NCBI RefSeq assembly: GCF_006385555.1
Contig: NZ_CP041036.1
Span: 744,001-808,000, forward strand
Length of the DNA stretch: 64,000 nt
Origin: Shewanella polaris
GTDB taxonomy: Bacteria; Pseudomonadota; Gammaproteobacteria; Enterobacterales; Shewanellaceae
Direction of reading: 5' to 3'
The notes under the pieces are model-generated. The model was not told the origin of the DNA and did not search any database. It worked only from the letters and a program-made list of their open reading frames with translations. Shown one piece after another: positions 36,885 to 47,577 of this stretch (positions are counted from its first letter, which is position 1; the number at the start of each line of letters is the position of its first letter). A program made the position numbers and the translations under genes.

Positions 36885-39044
36885 CTAGAATGAATACTTA
36901 GCTTGAACCCCAACTTGTCGAGGGCTGTTTTGCATGCGAATTAATGGGTTGTATAGGAATACTGTTTCTGGAGATTGCTCATCTAAGATATTGTTGGCAA
37001 ACAATGAAACTGACCACGACTCATTATTGACGGTGAAATTAGCGTTGAGGTAGGTATGAGAGTCTGTTTCTCCGGTATCATCATTGTAGATATCAAAACT
37101 TCTTGGCCCGACAGTGTTAAATGCTAAGCGTGAGCTTAGTAACCAGTCTTTATGTAATTCAGTGTAATGAGTAATAGAGCCATTAAAGTTAAACTTAGAG
37201 ACGTAAGGCATTGTACCACCTTCAGTTTCTTGTAAATCACGCCCTGATAAGATGTCAGTTCCTTTATTTTCAGTTATTTCGTTATCAATATAGCCAGCCC
37301 CAAAAGACACTTTAATGTCTTCAGTCACATTGGCAGATAACTCTAGTTCTAATCCATTAATGATCACTTCATCGATATTTAAGTTTTCTAGGGTGAAAGT
37401 AGACGGGTTTAAACGCGTAAACTGAGCATCTTGCTGAACAATTCTAAAGGCCGCTAGATTTAACCAAATGGTGTCATCAAGCCAAGTTGTTTTAGAGCCA
37501 ATTTCAATTGTGTCGGACACTTCTTTATCATATTGACGATTGACGGTAGGTGAGTATTCATTAAAACCACCACTTCTGAAGCCTTTTGAATAGGTGGTGT
37601 AAAGTAAAACATCGGGTGTATATTGCCAAGCAAGTGAGGCTTTAGGTTGGAGTTGGCTGTAGGTTTGTTCGGCTTTTGATGCCGCTTTATCGCGTTCATC
37701 GTATGCTTCGCGTGTTTCTGAGTCATACCTTAATGCAAATGTTAACTCTAAATCATCGGTAATATCATAATTACCTTGCCCAAAAAAGGCATAGGCGTAA
37801 CTGTCTAGGACTGTTTTTTCACCTTCTAATACCAGAGAAGGATCTGAAGCCATTAGTGCTTTTACATCATTGTAGGTTACAAGTTCTGTTGGTGTGACAT
37901 CAATAACCTGGTCATATGAAACATACCTGTCTTTTGTTTCTGCAAAACTGCCTAAGGCCCAACTAAATCCATCGTTGTTCTCCGAGATAAATCTGACTTC
38001 AAGATTCTCTGAACTTTCTTTTATCGGATTGATTTGTGTTATTGGAAAATAAAAGTTTTCTTCACTTGCTTCGAAGTGAGTAAAATCACCATCAGCAAAA
38101 AACTCTATATCTGAATCATTAGCAGAAAGCACTACCACCAATTTACCGAGGTCAAATTGGCTTTCCAGTTTAGAGGATAAAAACCACATTTCTGAGATAT
38201 CTTCACCGATTGCATTACTATCGTTCTCAATATCAAAATCTTCTAACTCTTCGGCGGTAATTCTCGCCATATAATTACTACCCTGTCTATTGTTAGAGTA
38301 GTTACCTCGAAAAGTGATATCTGTATCGTCTGTAATCAAATAGTGCAACATTCCTTGAAAGCCATATGCGCTGTCAACAAAGTCGACATCTTCGTTGGAG
38401 TAAGCATTATCTATTTGTCCATCACTATCACGGTAGTTTGCTGATATACGGTAATAAAGTTTGTCTTCAATGACTGCACCACTCAAGGCTGAATTTAACT
38501 TAACCTCATTCCCTTGGGCGTATGAGGCCTGTACTGAACCTTCAGTTTCATCTGTAGGGGCTTTAGTGATGATATTAACAGCTCCGCCGATAGCATTTTT
38601 TCCATAAAGTGCCCCCTGAGGGCCTCTTAGTACTTCAATGCGCTCAATGTTATGCAATCCTTGGTTAATAAATTCTAAATTTGGTACGGTAACTCCATCA
38701 ACCACATAGGCAATAGGGGCTTCGCCTACTTGAGGGGTAATTAAGCCACGAACGGTGATGAAGTTTAGACCGGAGCGAAAGTTTTTAGATACATCAAGAT
38801 TAGGTGTCAGGGCGGCAAAGTCTTTGATTGTTTCTATTCTTGCTTGGGCAACTTCAGAAGCATTTATGACAGTGACTGAGTCTGGGATTTGTTGCAGTGT
38901 TTCCACTCGCCCGCGAGAAGTCACAACGATCTTTTCCATTTCGGCATTCTCTGCCTCCTGGGCGTAAGCATGGTTTGTGACAACCAATGAATTTGCAATG
39001 GCGAGTGCGAGTGTCGTCTGAAAAAAAAGCTTACTTCTGCTCAT
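36885..39044 (-). CDS. TonB-dependent outer membrane receptor
   Basis: 719-residue gated porin. A signal peptide (LALAIANSLVVTNHAYAQ, cut near residue 29) is followed by the TonB box-like EKIVVTSRGR. The plug domain includes IPDSVTVINASEV, IERIEVLRGPQGALYGKNA and GAVNIITK. The remainder is a beta-barrel ending in aromatic Phe (VQAKYSF). It heads the operon with hyuA, hyuB and MFS. AGGGGAAAGG before the ATG is a strong ribosome binding site. No Fur box was seen upstream, and plug and barrel carry no marks of siderophore receptors, so import of an organic nutrient for HyuAB is the favoured reading. Confidence 0.92.
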   Translation of the reverse strand: MSRSKLFFQTTLALAIANSLVVTNHAYAQEAENAEMEKIVVTSRGRVETLQQIPDSVTVINASEVAQARIETIKDFAALTPNLDVSKNFRSGLNFITVRGLITPQVGEAPIAYVVDGVTVPNLEFINQGLHNIERIEVLRGPQGALYGKNAIGGAVNIITKAPTDETEGSVQASYAQGNEVKLNSALSGAVIEDKLYYRISANYRDSDGQIDNAYSNEDVDFVDSAYGFQGMLHYLITDDTDITFRGNYSNNRQGSNYMARITAEELEDFDIENDSNAIGEDISEMWFLSSKLESQFDLGKLVVVLSANDSDIEFFADGDFTHFEASEENFYFPITQINPIKESSENLEVRFISENNDGFSWALGSFAETKDRYVSYDQVIDVTPTELVTYNDVKALMASDPSLVLEGEKTVLDSYAYAFFGQGNYDITDDLELTFALRYDSETREAYDERDKAASKAEQTYSQLQPKASLAWQYTPDVLLYTTYSKGFRSGGFNEYSPTVNRQYDKEVSDTIEIGSKTTWLDDTIWLNLAAFRIVQQDAQFTRLNPSTFTLENLNIDEVIINGLELELSANVTEDIKVSFGAGYIDNEITENKGTDILSGRDLQETEGGTMPYVSKFNFNGSITHYTELHKDWLLSSRLAFNTVGPRSFDIYNDDTGETDSHTYLNANFTVNNESWSVSLFANNILDEQSPETVFLYNPLIRMQNSPRQVGVQAKYSF

Positions 39045-39390
39045 ACCTTTCCCCTGTAATATTATTATCGCTTTCTGATTTTTGTTAACTATAAACTAAC
39101 GTGTTTTTAACAAAAAAATTACGATGATTAGGTAGTTGAAACAAAAATAATTGCTTAATTTTGTATTGAAAACGAATGATATGTTTTGAACATTCAGGGT
39201 GTGTTATTGAATTTATCGTGAATACAAACTGTTGAGTTGGATTTTGACTTTGATAACGTTAATTAAAATTCAAGCTGACAACAGTAAGGTCGAACAGTAA
39301 ATTAACATCAATTTGATTATGCTAAATTCTGTCAGCGGGAATGATTTGTCGACTATTAATATCGTCTTATCTGAGGGGGTAAGGCAAATG
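39045..39390. other. Intergenic region holding the receptor operon promoter
   Basis: 346 nt between the receptor start and the end of the PAS-GGDEF gene. AT-rich; no Fur-like palindrome, terminator hairpin or small gene was convincing. Confidence 0.4.
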
Positions 39391-40419
39391 CTACCAAAAT
39401 AAAAAGTTATTTTTACCATGTTTTTTGACACTGTACATGGCTTTGTCTGCTTGTTCACATACGTTAGTAAAATCATCGAGTTCGTCAAATAAACTAATGC
39501 CAATGCTTAGGCCAATGTTAATGGTTTCGCCTTCAAGTTTTATGGGCTGTCGATATAACGCAAGTAAACTTTCAGCTATTTGAGTTAGTACATTGGTGTT
39601 GTCACATTGAGTTAAAATAACAAATTCATCTCCGCCAAAACGCGCGATATGAAAACCATACTGTTTTGCCGTGGTATCTGCAGGGGAAAGTAGTTGTTGG
39701 CATATGCGATTGAGATCTTGGGCAATAAGAACAAGCAGGCTATCACCATAGCGATGCCCTAAATGATCATTAATGATTTTAAAGCCATCAAGATCGATAA
39801 AAAATAATGCGCCTGAATGATGAGCTGATTGCGTTTGTTTTTCGCGTTTGAAAGCAGTAACCAGTGCGGTGCGATTGAGCAAATTGGTCAATGGATCTCG
39901 GTGGGCAAGTTTGGCTAAATCTTCTTCATAGCGTTTTTCTTTGGTGACATCAATATGAGTGCCCATAATACGAAGTGGTTCACCGTTAGCGCCATATTCA
40001 ATAATGCGACCGCGGTCAGATACCCAAGCTACACTGCCATCTTTGTGGATCATTCGGTGTATGGCTTGATAGGTTTCAGCTTTACCTGCTACATGACTTT
40101 CAAAGGCTTCAATAACCCAGTCTTTATCTTCTGGGTGGAGATTGTTTTTCCAGCTGTTGATATGCGCAGGTAATTCTTCGCGAGTAAAGCCGAGAAGTTG
40201 TCCCCATTGCTGATTAAATATCGTCAAGTTGCCGCTAGGAATATGCTGTTCCCATAGACATAAGCCCGTGCCATCAAGCGTAGCATTGAGTAGCTCGTTT
40301 ACCCGATTATTGATTAAGGTAAGGCGGCTATTTTCATGCTCTAATTGCTTAATTCTTTGCTTATATCGTTCGAGCTCAAGTTCAAGCTGAAATTGCGTAC
40401 TGTTATCCTGCTGTGCCAT
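39391..40419 (-). CDS. PAS-GGDEF diguanylate cyclase
   Basis: Cytoplasmic c-di-GMP synthase, 342 residues. An N-terminal coiled coil (QLELELERYKQRIKQLEHEN) is followed by a PAS domain (about 45-165, with SGNLTIFNQQWGQLLGFTRE and PLRIMGTHIDVTKEKR) and a GGDEF domain (from about 175). The active-site loop is FGGDEFVILTQC, fully conserved, so catalysis is likely. The stretch before it (TTAKQYGFHIAR) has no RxxD, so the product-inhibition I-site seems absent. No EAL domain. The signal sensed by the PAS is unknown. Monocistronic, downstream of pntAB in the same direction after a terminator. Confidence 0.9.
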   Translation of the reverse strand: MAQQDNSTQFQLELELERYKQRIKQLEHENSRLTLINNRVNELLNATLDGTGLCLWEQHIPSGNLTIFNQQWGQLLGFTREELPAHINSWKNNLHPEDKDWVIEAFESHVAGKAETYQAIHRMIHKDGSVAWVSDRGRIIEYGANGEPLRIMGTHIDVTKEKRYEEDLAKLAHRDPLTNLLNRTALVTAFKREKQTQSAHHSGALFFIDLDGFKIINDHLGHRYGDSLLVLIAQDLNRICQQLLSPADTTAKQYGFHIARFGGDEFVILTQCDNTNVLTQIAESLLALYRQPIKLEGETINIGLSIGISLFDELDDFTNVCEQADKAMYSVKKHGKNNFLFW

Positions 40420-40470
40420 GGATAATCAATAATCCTGTAAAGTCCAATGAACCCAGTTTAGCTAATTATG

Positions 40471-40511
40471 AACAAAAAAAATACCAGCAATAATTGCTGG
40501 TATTTTTTTGT
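40471..40511 (-). terminator. Terminator of pntAB
   Basis: AATACCAGCAA / TTGCTGGTATT inverted repeat (about 40480-40490 and 40493-40503) flanked by A-run and T-run, 14 nt after the pntB stop. Both strands look terminator-like. Confidence 0.85.
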
Positions 40512-40524
40512 TCATAAAGCTGAT

Positions 40525-42009
40525 TTATAACGCTTTAAGAATCGCTTCAACGCTATCTTTGGCATCGCCAAACAACATTTGAGTATTGTCTTTAAAGAAC
40601 AATGGATTTTGTACACCGGCATAACCTGTGTTCATTGAACGTTTAAAGCCAATCACGTTTCGGGCTTTCCACACTTCTAATACTGGCATACCTGCAATAG
40701 GACTGCTTGGGTCTTCCATCGCAGCAGGGTTAACCGTATCATTAGCACCAATCACTAATACAGTGTCAGTATCAGCAAAGTCGTCATTGATTTCGTCCAT
40801 TTCTAGCACGATATCATATGGCACTTTAGCTTCAGCCAATAGTACATTCATGTGGCCAGGTAAACGTCCTGCTACAGGGTGAATGCCAAAGCGAACTTTA
40901 ATGCCCATTTCACGTAGCTTTCTGGTGATTTCTGCAACCGGATATTGTGCTTGAGCAACCGCCATACCATAACCTGGAGTGATGACGACTGAGTCTGATG
41001 CTTTTAGCATGTCAGCGACATCTTCTGCAGTTGTTTCACGATATTCGCCAACGGTTTCATCGCCTGAAGCAGCAACGCTATCGTTACCAAACCCACCGGC
41101 AATAACAGAAATAAACGAGCGGTTCATTGCTTTACACATAATGTAAGACAGAATCGCACCTGACGAGCCGACTAATGCACCCACAACAATCAGTAAGTCA
41201 TTAGATAACATGAAACCAGCGGCTGCCGCTGCCCAACCCGAATATGAGTTCAGCATTGAAACCACAACTGGCATGTCTGCACCGCCGATTGAGGCCACTA
41301 AATGCCAGCCAAATGCGAATGCAATTAATGTCATCAGAATGAGTGGAGTGACTGCACCGCCAGCTTGCACGAACATCACCATAAGAATAAATGACACCAC
41401 TACCGCCAGTAAATTTAACTTGTGGCGGTGAGGTAACATTAATGCTTTAGATGAAGTTAGTCCGCGCAATTTCGCAAACGCAACTATTGAACCTGTAAAG
41501 GTGACTGCACCGATGAAGATACCTAAAAATACTTCCACTAGGTGGATGTTAAGCATGGCACCAGTTAAGTGTTCTGCTTGTTGGGCTGCATTTGCTTCAA
41601 CAAAGGCGGCTTTAGCAGTTGCTAGTGTGGTGTTGAGATCTTGTCCCAATACCACAACGATTTCGGATACTTCATGTGGCTGAATATCAATAAAGCTATT
41701 AAAGCCCACCAATACAGCTGCTAGACCCACAAAGCTGTGCAAAATAGCAACTAGCTCTGGCATTTCGGTCATTTCGACTTTCAATGCTAAGCGAATACCA
41801 ATTGATCCACCAATGACCATGGCGAGAATAATCCATTCTACGCCGCTTGTGGCAGGATTGAGTATGGTGGCTGTAAGCGCAATAGCCATACCAATAATGC
41901 CAAATAAATTACCATTTTTAGCGGTTTCTTGTTTTGATAACCCAGCTAAGCTGAGAATAAAAAACACCGCGGCAATGATATAAGATGCTGTAACCAGTCC
42001 TTGAGACAC
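40525..42009 (-). CDS. pntB: NAD(P) transhydrogenase subunit beta
   Basis: Membrane subunit that uses proton motive force with PntA to drive hydride transfer from NADH to NADP+. Seven or more membrane segments precede the NADP-binding domain III ([57 protein letters not shown]). 494 residues compared with 462 in E. coli; the surplus lies at about 108-150 ([19 protein letters not shown] and onward), a loop between early helices. It follows pntA by 11 nt in an operon. Confidence 0.95.
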   Translation of the reverse strand: MSQGLVTASYIIAAVFFILSLAGLSKQETAKNGNLFGIIGMAIALTATILNPATSGVEWIILAMVIGGSIGIRLALKVEMTEMPELVAILHSFVGLAAVLVGFNSFIDIQPHEVSEIVVVLGQDLNTTLATAKAAFVEANAAQQAEHLTGAMLNIHLVEVFLGIFIGAVTFTGSIVAFAKLRGLTSSKALMLPHRHKLNLLAVVVSFILMVMFVQAGGAVTPLILMTLIAFAFGWHLVASIGGADMPVVVSMLNSYSGWAAAAAGFMLSNDLLIVVGALVGSSGAILSYIMCKAMNRSFISVIAGGFGNDSVAASGDETVGEYRETTAEDVADMLKASDSVVITPGYGMAVAQAQYPVAEITRKLREMGIKVRFGIHPVAGRLPGHMNVLLAEAKVPYDIVLEMDEINDDFADTDTVLVIGANDTVNPAAMEDPSSPIAGMPVLEVWKARNVIGFKRSMNTGYAGVQNPLFFKDNTQMLFGDAKDSVEAILKAL

Positions 42010-42020
42010 GATATTACCCC

Positions 42021-43550
42021 TTAATCTTTACGGAACATCTTCAGCATGCGCTGAGTGACGGTAAACCCGCCAAAGATGTTGATACTGGCGATAAGCACCG
42101 CGACAAACGCAAGCGCAGTGACGAGAGCTGAACCTTGACCTATTTGCAATAATGCACCCACCACAATAATGCCTGAAATCGCATTGGTGACCGACATTAA
42201 TGGTGTATGCAAAGAGTGCGACACATTCCATACGACGTAATAACCGACCACACAAGATAGGATGAATACGGTGAAGTGCGACAAAAATTCAGCAGGTGCG
42301 ACTGAAGCGACAGCGGCAAAGCCGGCAAGGCCTAATGCACCTAAAATGTATTTAAGTTTTGATGGTGCCTTGTCAACTTCGGCGGCTTTAGGCTCGATAC
42401 TCGCTGCTGGTTTTTGCGGTGCAGCAGATACTGAGATTGCTGGTGGTGGGAAAGTAATTTCGCCGCCACGAGTCACTGTCATGTTACGCATGACAACATC
42501 ATCAAAATCGAGCTCTGCATTACCGTCTTTGGCTTTACACATTAACTTCATCAAGTTGACTAAGTTGGTGCCATAAAGCTGTGACGATTGCGCAGGTAAG
42601 CGGCCTGGTAAGTCGGTATAACCCAATACCTTCACGCCATTTTCGGTAATAAAGCGTTCACCAGTGACAGTATATTCACAGTTACCGCCAGTAGCGGCTG
42701 CTAAATCGACAATCACTGAGCCAGGTTTCATGGTGTCTACCATGTCTTTGGTGATCAGTTTTGGCGCAGGGCGACCAGGAATTAGCGCCGTGGTAATAAT
42801 TATGTCGACATCTTTGGCTTGTTCGGCGAATAGTGCCATTTCAGCGGCAATAAATTCTTCTGACATCACTTTGGCATAACCGTCAGATGAACCGCCTTCT
42901 TTGTTTTCGAATTCAAGCTTTAAGAAGCTGCCGCCCATTGACTCAATTTGCTCTGCCACTTCAAGACGGGTATCAAATGCGCGTACTATGGCACCTAACG
43001 AGCCTGCTGTACCAATAGCGGCAAGACCGGCAACACCTGCACCAATAACCAGTACTTTGGCTGGTGGCACTTTACCTGCTGCGGTAATTTGGCCAGTAAA
43101 GAAACGACCAAATTCGTGTGCAGCTTCAATCACTGCACGATAGCCACCAATGTTGGCCATCGATGATAAGGCATCGAGTGACTGTGCACGTGAAATACGC
43201 GGCACCATGTCCATTGCCATTACGGTAATATTGTGACTTGCCAATTTTTCAACAAGTTCAGGGTTTTGTGCTGGCCAAATAAAACTGACTAGCGTAGTAC
43301 CTGGTTTCATTTTGGCGATTTCGTCATCTGACGGCGCATTCACTTTAAAAATAAAGTCAGCTTGGTACACGCTGTCAACAACATCCGCCCCAGCGGCTTC
43401 AAACGCAGCATTATCAAAGCTAGACTTAACACCTGCCTGGGCTTCAATTGCCACACTAAAGCCGAGTTTTTTTAGCTGTACCACAGTGGCCGGAGTCGCC
43501 GCGACTCGAGTTTCACCCTCGATACTTTCTCTCGGTATTCCAATCTGCAT
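42021..43550 (-). CDS. pntA: NAD(P) transhydrogenase subunit alpha
   Basis: NAD(H)-binding subunit, 509 residues (E. coli 510). The start [20 protein letters not shown] is the family signature; [20 protein letters not shown] is the NAD-binding loop, followed by [18 protein letters not shown]. The C-terminal part (about 400-509) carries four hydrophobic helices, the PntA half of domain II. Membrane-bound in the inner membrane with PntB. Its promoter would lie in the 465-nt region shared with cysJ; production of NADPH for sulfite reduction is a reasonable metabolic link, not evidence of co-regulation. Confidence 0.96.
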   Translation of the reverse strand: MQIGIPRESIEGETRVAATPATVVQLKKLGFSVAIEAQAGVKSSFDNAAFEAAGADVVDSVYQADFIFKVNAPSDDEIAKMKPGTTLVSFIWPAQNPELVEKLASHNITVMAMDMVPRISRAQSLDALSSMANIGGYRAVIEAAHEFGRFFTGQITAAGKVPPAKVLVIGAGVAGLAAIGTAGSLGAIVRAFDTRLEVAEQIESMGGSFLKLEFENKEGGSSDGYAKVMSEEFIAAEMALFAEQAKDVDIIITTALIPGRPAPKLITKDMVDTMKPGSVIVDLAAATGGNCEYTVTGERFITENGVKVLGYTDLPGRLPAQSSQLYGTNLVNLMKLMCKAKDGNAELDFDDVVMRNMTVTRGGEITFPPPAISVSAAPQKPAASIEPKAAEVDKAPSKLKYILGALGLAGFAAVASVAPAEFLSHFTVFILSCVVGYYVVWNVSHSLHTPLMSVTNAISGIIVVGALLQIGQGSALVTALAFVAVLIASINIFGGFTVTQRMLKMFRKD

Positions 43551-44015
43551 GACTGTTTCCTGATGGTTAATAAAAAAGACTGTCTATTGTTGTTCCCCAT
43601 CAATAGACCATTCCGTTAGAGTATTACTGTCTCACATGGGCACTTTTACGATAGCAAAATTGCAACATGTGGCCATTGAAGTTGGGTAAACTATTTAGTC
43701 AATGGCATCACGCTGACATAGTTATATTATATTTGCACGTCGTTTTACTCAGAGAACAATCAACCTGAGAATTATTCTTCAGTTAACTGGACCTCCTAGC
43801 TTGCGACATCAAGCATGTTCGGTACAAGTGCCTTTAGGCTAATTACTGGTTTTAAATTAAGGTTATTTAAAAACTTTTAACTGTGCCACACTTTTGTAGC
43901 TTAAAAAATCATCTTTGCATATTCCTAAATGGAATAAAAAATCATCTTTTATTCTTTTTTGGTTTTTGTTGGTAGGAGTAAGCTAGTCAACATTACACTG
44001 TTATAAGGCCGTCTT
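43551..44015. other. Divergent region pntA/cysJ with a candidate CysB-type site
   Basis: 465 nt. Near cysJ two identical direct repeats AAAAAATCATCTTT sit at 43903-43916 and 43936-43949, 33 nt apart (about three helical turns). Between them lies a palindrome ATTCC-N5-GGAAT at 43921-43935, which also fits a LysR-type T-N11-A box. CysB control of cysJIH is known in enterics; here it is inference from position. Confidence 0.5.
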
Positions 44016-45806
44016 ATGTTGTTAAAAGAACTTTCAGCTTTAGCTTCGCCACTGTCACAAACACAAGTCGACAAGCTAAAACAATTTACCTCAGAATTAA
44101 CTTCTGTTCAGCTTGCCTGGGTCAGTGGCTACTTGGCAGCAAGTGCGAGCCAAGAGCAAACCGCAGGCATCGCTGCAGCAGAAACATCTGCCGCGCAAAC
44201 AGTGACCATTTTATACGGCAGCCAAACGGGCAATGGCCGTGGCGTAGCTAAAGCGTTAGCCGCCAAAGCTCAGGCGCAAGGTTATGCCGTTAATATTATC
44301 TCTATGGGTGAATATAATGTACGCCAACTTAAGCAAGAAACCATCTTGTTTTTAGTTGTGAGTACCCATGGCGAAGGCGAAGCACCTGATGATGCGATGG
44401 AACTGCATAAGTTTTTAGCCTCAAAACGTGCGCCTAAACTTGATAACTTACATTACGCTGTATTAGCGCTAGGCGACTCCAGCTATGAGTTCTTCTGCCA
44501 AACGGGCAAAGACTTTGATGCACGTTTGAGTGCCTTAGGGGCAAAGTCGTTATTACCATTAGTTGAATGTGATGTTGATTATGAAGATATTTCATCTCAA
44601 TGGCAGGACAGCGTTGTTGAGGCCGTTAAACCTTATATTCAAGCATCTAGTGCCAATGTCGTGTCAATTGGTGCAACATCGACAGCTGGCGAAAGTGAGT
44701 ACACTAAGCAAAATCCTTATACTGCAGAAGTGCTTTTGAGCCAAAAAATTACTGGCCGTGATTCAGACCGTGACGTACGCCATGTCGAAATTGATTTAGG
44801 CGAGTCAGGGTTAAATTATCAGGTTGGTGATGCCTTGGGCGTGTGGTTTAGTAATAACCCTGCATTAGTCGACGAAGTGATCACCGCACTTGGTTTAGCT
44901 GCAGATGACAATGTCACCGTATCGAAACAGTTAGTATCATTACAAGCTGCGTTAACTGACAAGAAAGAATTAACTCAGTTATATCCAGGTTTAATAAAGT
45001 CATGGGCTGAGTTGAGTGGTAATGCTGAACTTGCTGCCATTTGTGAAGACAAAGAACAAACCAGACAATTTATTCTTAAGCATCAGTTAGCTGATTTAGT
45101 TGCAGCATATCCTGCCAAGGTTAGCGCCATGCAATTGGTTGATATGTTACGCCCATTAACGCCTCGCTTATATTCAATTGCCTCTAGCCAAGCCGAAGTT
45201 GAAGCCGAGGTGCACCTAACGGTGGCATTGGTTGAAGATGAGCGTCAAGGCCAAGCTCGCTTTGGTGGTGCATCGCACTTTTTAGCCTCTGCAGAAGAAG
45301 GCCAGCAAGTTAATGTGTACGTTGAACCAAACAATCATTTCCGTTTACCAGAAAACCCAGATACACCGGTGATTATGGTAGGCCCTGGTACTGGTGTTGC
45401 GCCATTCCGCGCCTTTATGCAGCAACGCGCCGCCGACGGTGTGTCGGGTAACAGCTGGCTATTTTTTGGTAACCCACACTTTGAACAAGATTTCTTATAC
45501 CAAGTTGAATGGCAACAATATCTCAAAAACGGTGATTTATCGCGTTTAGACGTGGCGTTCTCACGCGATCAAGCTCATAAAGTGTATGTGCAGCATCGTA
45601 TTGCTGAACAAGCTGAAGCGTTATGGCAGTGGCTACAAAATGGCGCTCATGTGTACATCTGTGGTGATGCAGACCGCATGGCAAAAGACGTACACCAAGC
45701 ATTAGTGAATATTGCGGTTGAACAAGGTGGCTTAAGCGCTGATGACGCAGAAGCTTACTTTGAAACACTTCGTAGCGACAAACGCTATCAAAAAGACGTG
45801 TATTAA
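44016..45806 (+). CDS. cysJ: Sulfite reductase flavoprotein alpha subunit
   Basis: Transfers electrons from NADPH via FAD and FMN to CysI for the six-electron reduction of sulfite to sulfide. Flavodoxin domain (about 65-205): ILYGSQTGNGRGVAKALA, STHGEGEAPDDA. FAD domain: RLYSIASSQAEV; NADPH domain: MVGPGTGVAPFRAFMQQR. It ends with the family DKRYQKDVY. 596 residues against 599 in E. coli. First gene of cysJIH; the gap to cysI is 79 nt. Confidence 0.96.
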   Translation: MLLKELSALASPLSQTQVDKLKQFTSELTSVQLAWVSGYLAASASQEQTAGIAAAETSAAQTVTILYGSQTGNGRGVAKALAAKAQAQGYAVNIISMGEYNVRQLKQETILFLVVSTHGEGEAPDDAMELHKFLASKRAPKLDNLHYAVLALGDSSYEFFCQTGKDFDARLSALGAKSLLPLVECDVDYEDISSQWQDSVVEAVKPYIQASSANVVSIGATSTAGESEYTKQNPYTAEVLLSQKITGRDSDRDVRHVEIDLGESGLNYQVGDALGVWFSNNPALVDEVITALGLAADDNVTVSKQLVSLQAALTDKKELTQLYPGLIKSWAELSGNAELAAICEDKEQTRQFILKHQLADLVAAYPAKVSAMQLVDMLRPLTPRLYSIASSQAEVEAEVHLTVALVEDERQGQARFGGASHFLASAEEGQQVNVYVEPNNHFRLPENPDTPVIMVGPGTGVAPFRAFMQQRAADGVSGNSWLFFGNPHFEQDFLYQVEWQQYLKNGDLSRLDVAFSRDQAHKVYVQHRIAEQAEALWQWLQNGAHVYICGDADRMAKDVHQALVNIAVEQGGLSADDAEAYFETLRSDKRYQKDVY

Positions 45807-45885
45807 ATTTCGACCCGGTTGTGAGTCCAAATCTAGCAACCCAATCGCACTAATGAATTGAACAGAATTAAGAGAGGCCCTGGCC

Positions 45886-47577
45886 ATGAGTGAGCAAAAG
45901 TTAGCGTTAAACGAATACTTAAAAATCGACAGTGATTATTTACGCGGCGATATCCAAGAGGGTTTAGATACCCAAGTGACAGGATCGTTTAGCGATGGCG
46001 ATCAGCAGCTGATCAAATTCCACGGTTTTTATCAGCAAGACGACCGCGATTTACGTAACGAGCGTAAAGAGCAAAAGTTAGAACCCTTACACAGCTTCAT
46101 GTTACGAGCCCGTGTACCTGGTGGTATTTGTACCCCAGAGCAGTGGTTAGAAGTAGATAAAATTTCATCAACGCTAACCACCTCAAACAGCATTCGTTTA
46201 ACTACGCGTCAAACGTTTCAGTACCACGGCATTCCTAAGCGTAATTTAAAAACTTTGATCCAAGATCTTGATCGCGCCGCATTAGATTCTATTGCTGCTT
46301 GTGGTGATGTAAACCGTAACGTGATGTGTAACCCAAACCCAGTTGAATCTAAGTTACATGCGCAAGCGTATGCCGTTGCTAAGCATTTATCTGATCATCT
46401 GTTACCACACACTCGTGCTTATGCAGAGATTTGGTTAGATGAAGAAAAGTTATTAGGCACCGAAACGGTTGAGCCTGTTTACGGTAAAACCTATTTGCCA
46501 CGTAAATTTAAAATGGCTGTCGCAGTTCCGCCACATAACGATGTCGACGTATATACCAACGACCTTGGTTTTATTGCGGTAGCAGAAGCCGGAGAGTTAA
46601 TTGGCTTTAACTTGGTTGCTGGTGGCGGTATGGGTTCTACCCACGGTGAAGTTGAAACGTTCCCCCGTTTAGCCGATGACTTGGGATTTATTAAAACAGC
46701 AGATGTCACTAAGTTTGCCGAAGCGGTGATGACAGTTCAACGAGACTGGGGTAATCGTGTTGTCCGTAAACGTGCCCGTTTAAAGTACACCATTGTTGAT
46801 CATGGTCTTGAGGCATTTAAAGCCGAAGTCGAAAAACGTGCAGGCGTTAAATTTGAGCCTAAGCGTGATGTGATCATTGGTGATCGCGGCGATCGTTATG
46901 GTTGGGTTGAAGGCATCGACAATAAATTTCATTTAACACTATTTATTGAAAGTGGCCGCATTAAAGATTTACCCGGTCAAACCCTGCAGACTGGGTTACG
47001 TGAAATTGCCAAAATCCATAAAGGTGATTTCCGCATGACCTCAAATCAGAATATGATTATTGCGGGTGTTGCTGCACAAGATAAAGCCAACATTGAAGGC
47101 TTAGCGCGTAAGCATGGTTTATTGGGCAAAGTATTAAGTGGTACTCGTGGGCATTCAATTGCCTGTGTAGCTTTACCTACTTGCCCATTAGCGATGGCGG
47201 AAGCTGAACGTTACTTCCCTGAGTTTATCGATCATATTGATGCACTACAGGCAAAACACGGCATTAGTGAGCAATCAATAGTGGTGCGCATGACAGGTTG
47301 TCCAAACGGTTGTGCTCGTCCATTTGCAGCCGAAATTGGTTTAGTGGGTAAAGCACCTGGGCGCTATAACTTGTATTTAGGCGCCAGCTTTGAAGGCACA
47401 CGTTTAAATAAAATGCATAAAGAAAACATCCAAGAAGCTGAAATTCTAGCTGAATTGGATACCTTGTTTGGCCGCTACGCAACAGAGCGTGATGCGGGCG
47501 AAACCTTTGGTAACTTCACTGTGCGCATTGGCGTAGTGAAGGCGGTTATAGACGCCGCTAAGGATTTTCATGCTTAA
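45886..47577 (+). CDS. cysI: Sulfite reductase hemoprotein beta subunit
   Basis: Siroheme and 4Fe-4S enzyme that reduces sulfite to sulfide with electrons from CysJ. Cluster ligands are in [16 protein letters not shown] and [30 protein letters not shown] and NVMCNPNP mark the substrate and siroheme pocket. 563 residues, close to E. coli's 570. GAGAGG lies before the ATG. The stop overlaps the cysH start by 8 nt. The siroheme precursor enzyme CobA/CysG-A is encoded 4.4 kb away. Confidence 0.96.
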   Translation: MSEQKLALNEYLKIDSDYLRGDIQEGLDTQVTGSFSDGDQQLIKFHGFYQQDDRDLRNERKEQKLEPLHSFMLRARVPGGICTPEQWLEVDKISSTLTTSNSIRLTTRQTFQYHGIPKRNLKTLIQDLDRAALDSIAACGDVNRNVMCNPNPVESKLHAQAYAVAKHLSDHLLPHTRAYAEIWLDEEKLLGTETVEPVYGKTYLPRKFKMAVAVPPHNDVDVYTNDLGFIAVAEAGELIGFNLVAGGGMGSTHGEVETFPRLADDLGFIKTADVTKFAEAVMTVQRDWGNRVVRKRARLKYTIVDHGLEAFKAEVEKRAGVKFEPKRDVIIGDRGDRYGWVEGIDNKFHLTLFIESGRIKDLPGQTLQTGLREIAKIHKGDFRMTSNQNMIIAGVAAQDKANIEGLARKHGLLGKVLSGTRGHSIACVALPTCPLAMAEAERYFPEFIDHIDALQAKHGISEQSIVVRMTGCPNGCARPFAAEIGLVGKAPGRYNLYLGASFEGTRLNKMHKENIQEAEILAELDTLFGRYATERDAGETFGNFTVRIGVVKAVIDAAKDFHA

